From an uncultured Robiginitomaculum sp. (GTDB lineage: Bacteria > Pseudomonadota > Alphaproteobacteria > Caulobacterales > Maricaulaceae), in contig CALKXN010000247.1 of the NCBI GenBank assembly GCA_938003555.1, forward strand, positions 1 through 8,887: a DNA stretch of 8,887 nt, in the 5' to 3' direction. Positions 1 through 5,804 of this stretch are shown here, piece by piece. Numbering within the stretch: position 1 is the first letter of the stretch; each line of letters begins with the position of its first letter. Made by a program: the position numbers and the translations under genes. The notes below the pieces were generated by a model that searched no databases, was not told where the DNA came from, and saw only the letters and a list, made by a program, of their open reading frames with translations.

Positions 1-311
1 GGCGAAAAAATATCCAGTAATGCGCCGGCTTCGATACAAATTGCGCCATGCATGACGTGAGGCGGAACAAGGAAACTATCGCCTGCGCTTTGGCGCGTTG
101 TTACGCCGTCAATCGTCACATCGAACACACCGGATTCAACATACGCAATCTGGTGGTGATAATGTTCGTGCTGATAGCCTTCGGCGCCTGTTTCAAAGGA
201 GGCTTTTACGAGCATAAGGTTATCATTATAGCTCATGATTTGACGCGTAATTCCGCCGCCAACATCCTCTTTGGGAATGTCTTTTCCAAATGTAAAAATA
301 TTACTTTGCAT
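1..311 (-). CDS. kdgF: KdgF-type cupin, unsaturated uronate ring-opening protein (partial, C-terminus cut)
   Basis: Start ATG is at 311-309; the frame stays open to base 1, giving 103 codons plus the first two bases (CC) of a proline codon, so the C-terminus lies outside the window. The fragment is a small single-domain cupin: metal-site motif HEHYHHQ (H48, H50, Q54), a glycine turn (YVESG, 57-61), then the second cupin motif GDSFLVPPHVMHG with H88, and finally ALLDIFSP. The motif order and the D-x-F-S-P ending fit KdgF, known in pectin and alginate degraders to convert 4,5-unsaturated monouronates to the linear keto form. No signal peptide is visible, so it should act in the cytoplasm on the product of PL17. 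Only one base separates it from the PL17 stop; an AGGGAAG ribosome site lies inside the PL17 gene's end. A general cupin-2 protein is the alternative, but context and motifs favour KdgF. Confidence 0.87.
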   Translation of the reverse strand, partial: MQSNIFTFGKDIPKEDVGGGITRQIMSYNDNLMLVKASFETGAEGYQHEHYHHQIAYVESGVFDVTIDGVTTRQSAGDSFLVPPHVMHGAICIEAGALLDIFS

Positions 312-312
312 T

Positions 313-2502
313 TTATTTCTTCCCTGTTTTATGCGCGTCTGAATGGAATAATGTGTAGGGGCCGGTCCACGTCACGCTTTGACCGTCAACATTTATGGTG
401 TGCGTTTTTTGCGCGTCCATGTTCTGAGATGTTGCAAGTCCGATTATTTGCCCTGACTTCAATTCAACACGAACATAATCCTGTTGTCCGTCATTAAAAG
501 CCTCGAGGGACTTGACCTGACTGTGGCTATTAAGGGTAAACTCTACAGTCGGATTATACTCGCCATGGGGTTCAATAACTGAAGCATATGACACCCCGCC
601 ATCTTGCGCCGCGCGCAGAATGAAAGCCTGTTGCCGGCGCAAATTAAAGTTTGGATCATTCGCCCCGACTTCAACGAAAATGATCTCGCTATTATTCGGC
701 ACAGCCGAACTGACAGTGTAAAAACGTCGATCATTAAGCCACGTCACTTGTGACAACCCCTCTACAGGCTTGGCGCGCGCAACATCCCATAAATGCTGAT
801 ATCCATTTTCATATCCCAGCGGCTTGCGGGATACGGGATCCGCCGCAAGCTTAAAATTCGTCTCAATTAATTGACCACTAAAATAGACAGGAAGATCATA
901 TTGGCGCACGCCGCTCGCATCCGCCCGCATTAAGTCAATCACGATCGGTTTAGGCAGCGCGTCATCATGAATGATCGCCATCATGCGGATCAGATTTACG
1001 CCCTCATAGGCCGTATCAATCTGCGCAGAGCTAATTTGCAAATCAGCTTCATCTGCGAAAACCCCTGCAGTGGGATGAAAATTATTACCGGTTTTTGTAT
1101 TGCCTTTGAAGTGGCTCGTCTCGTCGACAACAAGCGCATTATGCGCGATTGTTTGCTTCGCAAAGCTATTATTTTCCGGCAGATAATGCCCGCCATATTT
1201 GGCTTCAATGTTCAAAAAACGCGCTGCGCCGTAATCTTGAATGATTTCCGTGCCGTTATCATAAAAGATATATCCCAGCTTATCGAAATGTCCGTGGCCA
1301 AGCCCTTGGGACGTGTTTTTCATCACGACAACAGATGCCTTTGGATCAGCAGATGCACGCAATATATCAAGGGCGCCCTCACCCCCGCTCGCGCCGTCCC
1401 CAAGGCGCATGGTTTTAAAATCATAAGGCTTCGCTTTACCGCGCGCGATATCTTCGGCAACTTTGCGGCTCTCTGGCGTTAGGACATATTTACCTTGCTC
1501 TTGGGCAATAGATAAAAGGCCTGGATCACCGGACAAATCATAAGCAATCGACACGCCATAAAGGAGCTCTGTCGTTGCAATACCCTTGTCTTTCAACGCA
1601 TCATTGATTGGAAAAAACAGTCCGCCATAGCTTTGCTGAATGGTCGTATCGATAGCCTTTTCTAAAATACCGTCGCGGTATTCAAAGATTTTGCGCTCAG
1701 GATTATTCTGCTCAACGGCGCTGGCAAAAACAACGAAAGGCATTAAGGCATAACGCTGATAATACGGCCCCTCATTGTAGTAACCATCCGGTGAAAATAG
1801 TCGGTCAAGCTGTTTTAGAAAGCCGTAATTTCCCGATTTATCTAACCCTAAAAGCGCTTGATCAACATAATCTTGATCTCCAATGGCGTATCCGGTCAAG
1901 CCGACCGCCGCCGTTGCCCATGTTCCATGATTATGAATTTTGTTAAACGTCTCCGGTGAACCATCCGACAGGAACTCTGATATATTACGTAGTAGATCAG
2001 TCTCTATTTTCTCACGCTGGGCATCACTTGCGACGGACTTTATCGCGCCATACCCTTGGGAGACATGAACAAGCCACCAGCTCTCATTCAAATTTTGCCA
2101 AAACATTCGCCCAGGCGACTGCTCTTTTTGCTCAGGATGAAACCCCCAACCTGGATAGACATCGGCATAAGCCACCATCAAGTCGATTGCATATTGCGCG
2201 TATTTCTCTTGCCCCGTTAGCGCGTAAAGCTGCCCGGCATCATAAATCAATTTGGCATTATTTTTATGTGTTTCGTGTGTATATCCGCCGCCGGCATCCT
2301 TGGGCACGGGAACATTGAACGGCAAAGCCATTTGAGCATCAAGGCGAGCTTTGGCCTCGCTTAAAGTTTTATCGAAACCGGTCTGCGCAGGCGCTTCTAC
2401 AAAGGATTGCGAAGGCGAGCTCTGCCCGTCACTTTGCCCACATGCAGAAGCACCGAAAGCCAGAGCGGCCGCAAGCACAACGTGACTGATACGAGAAATC
2501 AT
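313..2502 (-). CDS. PL17 family exo-oligoalginate lyase (heparinase II/III-like), probable lipoprotein
   Basis: This 729-residue protein has the PL17 layout: an N-terminal alpha/alpha-barrel domain (about 45-360) and a C-terminal heparinase II/III-like beta-sandwich (about 388-720). Motifs seen are NHGTW (N191, H192), YYNEGPYYQR (Y248), GLGHGHFDKLG (H403, H405), DYGAARF (D423, R428), GGHY (Y440) and IAHNALVVD (H454). At a constant offset of -10 these match the residues I recall for Saccharophagus Alg17C: N201, H202, Y258, H413, R438, Y450 and zinc ligands H415, D433, H464. Family members release unsaturated monouronate exolytically from oligoalginate. The N-terminus has a hydrophobic stretch ending ASAC-GQSD (C21), a plausible lipobox with Ala at -3, so a membrane-anchored periplasmic or surface lipoprotein is likely. 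The start overlaps the PL6 stop (ATGA), which suggests translational coupling. The enzyme looks intact. Confidence 0.95.
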   Translation of the reverse strand: MISRISHVVLAAALAFGASACGQSDGQSSPSQSFVEAPAQTGFDKTLSEAKARLDAQMALPFNVPVPKDAGGGYTHETHKNNAKLIYDAGQLYALTGQEKYAQYAIDLMVAYADVYPGWGFHPEQKEQSPGRMFWQNLNESWWLVHVSQGYGAIKSVASDAQREKIETDLLRNISEFLSDGSPETFNKIHNHGTWATAAVGLTGYAIGDQDYVDQALLGLDKSGNYGFLKQLDRLFSPDGYYNEGPYYQRYALMPFVVFASAVEQNNPERKIFEYRDGILEKAIDTTIQQSYGGLFFPINDALKDKGIATTELLYGVSIAYDLSGDPGLLSIAQEQGKYVLTPESRKVAEDIARGKAKPYDFKTMRLGDGASGGEGALDILRASADPKASVVVMKNTSQGLGHGHFDKLGYIFYDNGTEIIQDYGAARFLNIEAKYGGHYLPENNSFAKQTIAHNALVVDETSHFKGNTKTGNNFHPTAGVFADEADLQISSAQIDTAYEGVNLIRMMAIIHDDALPKPIVIDLMRADASGVRQYDLPVYFSGQLIETNFKLAADPVSRKPLGYENGYQHLWDVARAKPVEGLSQVTWLNDRRFYTVSSAVPNNSEIIFVEVGANDPNFNLRRQQAFILRAAQDGGVSYASVIEPHGEYNPTVEFTLNSHSQVKSLEAFNDGQQDYVRVELKSGQIIGLATSQNMDAQKTHTINVDGQSVTWTGPYTLFHSDAHKTGKK

Positions 2503-4802
2503 TGGCCAAGCCCCACATTATTTTCAATAATCGCGGTTGGCCCAAGGCCGCTATTTAGCTCTGTTACAATCGGAGCGCGGGAGCCGCTAAATACATTCTT
2601 CGTGATCTGAGTTTTAGGCTCACCCACCGTATGGTTGATCACCATGGGCAGTGTTTCATCATAACGGTTCCCGGAAATATTTGTCACCTGGACACCGTGC
2701 AAACGCATTACAGATTTAGACTTATTGCGCTTTCCGCTTCCAATTTTTGACAAGGTAGACCCCGTCATTTCGAAATGCGGCCCGAATGTGCTCTCGTCTG
2801 TTCCGCCCCGATAATAATCGACGATCGTGTGCTTTACGTTTTTAAAACTTGAATCCTGAATAGTGACATATTCAGCATTATAGATGCCATAATCATCAGT
2901 CTCTGCATTCAACCTTAGGATCGATCCCGACACATCGCTAAAACTTGAATTTTTGATCAGAATATTATCTGCAAAAGTATTCTTCGATGTATTGATGATA
3001 TTAAAGGTGTGATTGATATCCATCTGCGTGAAATGACTATTGATGATCTCAATACGGTAGTTCTCAAGCATAGAATATGGACTGGTGCGAATAACGGAAT
3101 TTCCGGCATTATCGGGCGCAGAGCGGCCTGAAATTTTGATATCGACGAGCTGCAAACTTCCACCATCTTCAATTTCAAACAATGTGGAGCGCTCAAAAGC
3201 AACATTAACCTCACCGCCGCCTTTAAAAGTTAGCGGCTTATCCAGCTTTATGAATTTACTCGCGGTGTAATCTCCCGCCCCCAGTAAAATCGTATCGCCA
3301 GGCTGCGCTGTTTTTACGGCTGCAAATATTTTGCCTTCTCCGGGAGTCACTTCAATCACATTTCCAGATTGAAATTCAGTCAGAGGCCCGGCCTTGGGGT
3401 ACCAATCCGTCCCTGTCATATCCTTTGTCGTCACGGATATATCTGCCGACACGCCGACATCCATTCCAGATTGCGGATACATAAGGCCGTTCTCCGCCCG
3501 AGATAGCGTTACGGATTTACGCTCAAAACCCTTCGCAAAGTCCGGTGGATCCATAGACCCTAATACATTGTCTTTAAAATCAATGCCCGACATATCGTCA
3601 TAGATGGTGAAAACGTCACGCCCATCCGCATTATAAATTAGATTGCTCACAAAATGACTATCAGATGGAGGGCCGCTGCGCTCCTCATCACTACCTGCGC
3701 CGAGCTGGATGTTGTCGCTATTAATCAAGCTATTATTGACGATCGAAGCGTTCTTGACAGGATCGTAACGGTTAATCGGACCATTAGGTACGCCATTCAT
3801 GACAACCAAAGCGCCGCCGAAACGCGTCCCCTTAAGGCCCTCCATGTAATTATTACGAATGGTTTGCCCCGCATTAATCACGCGAATGCCGCCTGTATGA
3901 TCGGCGTCATTGCCAAAGAAAACATTCCCTTCGACGAGATTATTATTTCCGTGACGCATCGTCAGCGTCCCGCGAGACTGGTAAAATGTATTTCCCAGAA
4001 ACTCATTGCGGCCCGACTTATTAGAAATAATTTCCAGCTCACCATCACAACGATCAAAATAGTTATTTTCGACGGTCGTAAAGGAATCCGTCCGTGAATA
4101 ATGGCTCGTTCCGATACGCAATGTCTCGCCGCCATTTGACCCTAATATAGGCCGCGGGCCAAAATAATTGTGATCAATACGGTGGTAATTCTTTTGGCTC
4201 TCTTCGGTGTTGAGCCGTACAGCCATCGTCACGCCTTTATTGCGCTTACCTTCAAGGTGATTGTGGTCAAAACGGTTGTTTTGCCCGTACATCATAACCC
4301 AAAAGTCAACTTCCTGACGCTCAGGATTATTGTAATTGTCGATGACAATTTCTGTAACGCGGGAGTTATTGGCTAAATTTTCTTTGTTCTGGCGAAAGGC
4401 AATGACCTCCTTAGTTGGCGTGTAGCCATCTTTGAAAACCAAACCGGATACCACAAGATGCTCTCCAGCAAGTCGCAAATTGGACTGACCTGTCAGAAAC
4501 ACTTGCCCCTTTGTTTGCGCCGTAAGCGTGATGGGGTTATCCACCTCACCTTCGCCTTTGAACAAAATTTCAAAATCTTCCCAATTGCCATCCGCAAGGA
4601 CGATTGTGTCGCCCGGCTTAACATTCTTAACAATGTCGGCATATTCAGCTTGGTTTTCGACGAGATACCGCGTCGTATTTTCTTCGCCTTGCCCCTGACA
4701 AGACACGCCTAAAAGGAGTGACGCCAACACGGTTCCACGCAAAAGGTTTGATCTTTGAAATACAGTTGAAAACAATGCATTTCCGCGTCGCGACAAAGCC
4801 AT
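2499..4802 (-). CDS. PL6 family alginate lyase with two parallel beta-helix domains (AlyGC-like)
   Basis: This 767-residue protein belongs to polysaccharide lyase family 6 (chondroitinase B/alginate lyase). The N-terminal beta-helix (about 45-440) carries the active site: GSNGGETLRIG (N223, R229), ELEIISNKS (E255, E257, K262) and LTMRHGNNN (R283, H284). All sit at a constant +42 offset from the residues I recall for AlyGC: Ca ligands N181, E213, E215, and catalytic K220 and R241. A second domain (about 485-767) restarts with PGDTILLGAGDY, echoing PGDTIVLADGNW at 63-74; it lacks a second catalytic set. This matches the long two-domain PL6 class rather than single-domain members. The N-terminus is basic, then hydrophobic (24-33), ending LLLGVSC-QGQG; C35 could be lipidated, but Gly at -3 is atypical. 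AAGGGA at 4814-4809, six bases before ATG, supports this start. It is first in the lyase operon. M/G preference cannot be read from sequence. Confidence 0.95.
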   Translation of the reverse strand: MALSRRGNALFSTVFQRSNLLRGTVLASLLLGVSCQGQGEENTTRYLVENQAEYADIVKNVKPGDTIVLADGNWEDFEILFKGEGEVDNPITLTAQTKGQVFLTGQSNLRLAGEHLVVSGLVFKDGYTPTKEVIAFRQNKENLANNSRVTEIVIDNYNNPERQEVDFWVMMYGQNNRFDHNHLEGKRNKGVTMAVRLNTEESQKNYHRIDHNYFGPRPILGSNGGETLRIGTSHYSRTDSFTTVENNYFDRCDGELEIISNKSGRNEFLGNTFYQSRGTLTMRHGNNNLVEGNVFFGNDADHTGGIRVINAGQTIRNNYMEGLKGTRFGGALVVMNGVPNGPINRYDPVKNASIVNNSLINSDNIQLGAGSDEERSGPPSDSHFVSNLIYNADGRDVFTIYDDMSGIDFKDNVLGSMDPPDFAKGFERKSVTLSRAENGLMYPQSGMDVGVSADISVTTKDMTGTDWYPKAGPLTEFQSGNVIEVTPGEGKIFAAVKTAQPGDTILLGAGDYTASKFIKLDKPLTFKGGGEVNVAFERSTLFEIEDGGSLQLVDIKISGRSAPDNAGNSVIRTSPYSMLENYRIEIINSHFTQMDINHTFNIINTSKNTFADNILIKNSSFSDVSGSILRLNAETDDYGIYNAEYVTIQDSSFKNVKHTIVDYYRGGTDESTFGPHFEMTGSTLSKIGSGKRNKSKSVMRLHGVQVTNISGNRYDETLPMVINHTVGEPKTQITKNVFSGSRAPIVTELNSGLGPTAIIENNVGLGQ

Positions 4803-4841
4803 AATAATTCCCTTAAAGAGTCAGATTCCTCCGATCTCATT
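4803..4841 (-). promoter_or_regulatory. Lyase operon leader with a proximal RBS and an upstream orphan Shine-Dalgarno
   Basis: The predicted leader carries AAGGGA (4814-4809), six bases before the PL6 ATG, a normal ribosome site that fixes this start. A stronger GGAGGA (4832-4827) lies 24 bases upstream of the ATG with no ATG, GTG or TTG suitably placed after it; the nearest CTG (4824-4822) runs into TAA after three codons. The upstream site may be a ribosome standby site or may have no role. Confidence 0.4.
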
Positions 4842-4847
4842 TGGGAA

Positions 4848-4876
4848 AATATCAGCAATCAGCATCAAATTGTCAA
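4848..4876 (-). promoter_or_regulatory. Sigma70-type promoter of the PL6-PL17-kdgF operon
   Basis: Read on the minus strand, a perfect -35 box TTGACA (4876-4871) is followed by exactly 17 bases and then GATATT (4853-4848), four of six matches to the -10 consensus. Transcription would start near 4841, giving a leader of about 39 bases before the PL6 ATG at 4802. It is the best promoter-like pair I see in the window and lies where the operon needs one. The -35 box is covered by an operator-like repeat, as expected for repression. Confidence 0.7.
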
Positions 4877-4882
4877 CCAGTT
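4868..4882. promoter_or_regulatory. Operator-like repeat O1 over the lyase-operon -35 box
   Basis: AATTGTCAACCAGTT is an imperfect inverted repeat (AAnTG...CAnTT) and contains the reverse complement of the TTGACA -35 box. The same half-sites, AATTGTC and ACCAGTT, recur at 5721-5737 before the regulator gene, with two more bases between them. FadR-type GntR regulators bind short palindromes with TGGT/ACCA-like arms, so binding here would block RNA polymerase. The assignment is inferred. Confidence 0.5.
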
Positions 4883-4909
4883 AATTATACCAATTATCAA
4901 TATTGGTAT
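4881..4909. promoter_or_regulatory. Inverted repeat ATACCAAT-N7-ATTGGTAT upstream of the lyase promoter
   Basis: Perfect 8-bp arms ATACCAAT (4887-4894) and ATTGGTAT (4902-4909) flank a 7-base spacer. They lie just upstream of the -35 box, between the regulator stop codon and the lyase promoter. The arms match the TTGGTAT half of the UxuR/ExuR-type operator TTGGTATACCAA that I recall for hexuronate regulators. Read on the minus strand, AATTGGTATAATTAA (4895-4881) agrees at 11 of 15 positions with AACTGGTATAGACAA before the regulator gene. It is not a terminator, since no U-tract follows. Confidence 0.55.
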
Positions 4910-4923
4910 GAAGAATTAATTAG

Positions 4924-5673
4924 CTACTCCATTTGCGCGCTAATCAGAAAGCGTGACCGACTTTCGGACGCTTTGCGCTTCACCTCTCTGTAAGCCTCTT
5001 CCTCAGAGGCAACTAATAACGCCTCAATCATTCGCGTAAAATGCGCCCGCATGGCCGTGCGGGCCGCAGACGAATCCCGGGCTTTTAAGGCATCTAAAAT
5101 AGCCCTATGTTCGGTTTCGCGATAGGACGTGTCCTTTTGACATACCGAGTGGTAGACGTCTTGAACTTGAACGGCCTCGGCCCTCATTTTCCACATATTT
5201 TCGATAGTATAGATGATCGCGGCATTATTCGTCGCCTGCGCAATTGTTAGATGAAACAACCGATCTGCCTCTTCGTGACCAATTCCGTCACCGGATTCAT
5301 CCTCGGTCATCGCCTCCACGTAACCCTCTAATTCCTCTAACGTTTCATCTGTAATGATTGGCGCCGCAAGCGCTGCGGACTCTGCCTCGAACAACGCCCG
5401 CGCTTCGGTAAGCTCGAAAGGCCCAACCTTGGGCAATCCCCGCCCCAGTTGTCCGCTACCGTCTAAAACATAGGCGCCGGACCCGACTTTGATCTCTAAT
5501 CGCCCCTGAGCCTGCAAAGCAATCTCAGCCTCGCGAATCGAAACACGGCTCACACCAAATTTAGTGGCCAAATCTCGCTCTCCGGGAAGGCGCGAACCGG
5601 GCGGAAACACACCCGAGTCAATGAGCTCCAATATCTGATTTGCAACTTTGTGATACAAGCGTTGATCGGCCAT
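4924..5673 (-). CDS. GntR/FadR-family transcriptional regulator with FCD ligand-binding domain
   Basis: This 249-residue protein has a winged helix-turn-helix (about 5-70) with the GntR signature around RLPGERDLATKFGVSR and the wing EIKVGSGAYV. It is followed by an all-helical FCD domain (about 88-225). The usual FCD metal-binding set is visible: D137 and H141 in EADRLFHLTI, H189 in TEHRAIL, and H211 in RAHFTRM. Relatives such as UxuR, ExuR and LgoR sense hexuronate-derived metabolites, so an unsaturated uronate, DEH or KDG-type effector is a reasonable inference here, though not shown by sequence. It sits between the receptor and the lyase operon, in the same direction, with operator-like sequences on both sides, which suggests local autoregulated repression. 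A G-run (GGGGGG) four bases before the ATG serves as ribosome site. I see no terminator after its stop, so some readthrough into the lyase operon is possible. Confidence 0.93.
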   Translation of the reverse strand: MADQRLYHKVANQILELIDSGVFPPGSRLPGERDLATKFGVSRVSIREAEIALQAQGRLEIKVGSGAYVLDGSGQLGRGLPKVGPFELTEARALFEAESAALAAPIITDETLEELEGYVEAMTEDESGDGIGHEEADRLFHLTIAQATNNAAIIYTIENMWKMRAEAVQVQDVYHSVCQKDTSYRETEHRAILDALKARDSSAARTAMRAHFTRMIEALLVASEEEAYREVKRKASESRSRFLISAQME

Positions 5674-5692
5674 ATGCCCCCCATTAATCTAT

Positions 5693-5706
5693 AACTAGAC
5701 CAATAT
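5693..5706. promoter_or_regulatory. Possible additional regulator half-site before the GntR gene
   Basis: AACTAGACCAATAT contains ACCAATAT, the exact reverse complement of ATATTGGT at 4900-4907 in the lyase promoter region. It is the fifth TGGT/ACCA core in the two intergenic regions that flank the regulator. The other arm is poorly conserved, so this may be a weak site or chance. Confidence 0.3.
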
Positions 5707-5720
5707 CGTCATTTTGCCAC

Positions 5721-5737
5721 AATTGTCTATACCAGTT
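5721..5737. promoter_or_regulatory. Operator-like repeat O2 upstream of the GntR regulator gene
   Basis: AATTGTCTATACCAGTT is an imperfect inverted repeat (on the minus strand AACTGGTATAGACAATT). Its ends are the same half-sites as O1 at 4868-4882, and its AACTGGTATA core resembles the AATTGGTATA element at 4895-4886. It sits about 50 bases before the regulator start codon, which suggests autoregulation. A clear -35/-10 pair for the regulator gene could not be chosen in 5674-5740. Confidence 0.5.
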
Positions 5738-5739
5738 GC

Positions 5740-5780
5740 AAAAAAAGAAAAGGCGCGAACTCCGGTTGGAATTCGCGCCT
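5740..5780 (-). terminator. Rho-independent terminator after the TonB-dependent receptor gene
   Basis: On the minus strand a stem AGGCGCGAATTCC pairs with GGAGTTCGCGCCT (5780-5768 with 5763-5751), with one A/C mismatch and a four-base loop AACC. It is followed directly by TTTTCTTTTTTT (about 5750-5739). The perfect 9-bp GC-rich outer stem plus the U-tract is a classic intrinsic terminator, 25 bases past the receptor stop. It should isolate receptor transcription from the regulator gene and the lyase operon. Confidence 0.93.
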
Positions 5781-5804
5781 AATCAGCCCACTTAATCTTG
5801 CGAT

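Noticed and set aside
48..497. 149-codon plus-strand open frame with a hydrophobic stretch
   Set aside because: It spans the antisense of kdgF and the end of PL17, both convincingly coding on the minus strand; the apparent membrane segment is an accident of the complementary frame.
967..1482. 171-codon open frame on the plus strand inside the PL17 gene
   Set aside because: It is antisense to a lyase whose catalytic residues are all intact. Its translation shows no family motif, and long antisense frames are expected opposite well-conserved genes.
3654..4097. 147-codon plus-strand open frame inside the PL6 gene
   Set aside because: It lies opposite the PL6 active-site region, which is clearly coding; no motif or ribosome site supports it.
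4887..4909. Inverted repeat as a terminator for the regulator gene
   Set aside because: The stem is AT-rich, the spacer is 7 bases, and no U-tract follows on the minus strand. Its sequence fits an operator better.
5674..5740. TATAGA motifs as -10 boxes for the regulator promoter
   Set aside because: Neither TATAGA (minus strand near 5732 and 5692) has a reasonable -35 at 16-18 bases, so I did not call a promoter.
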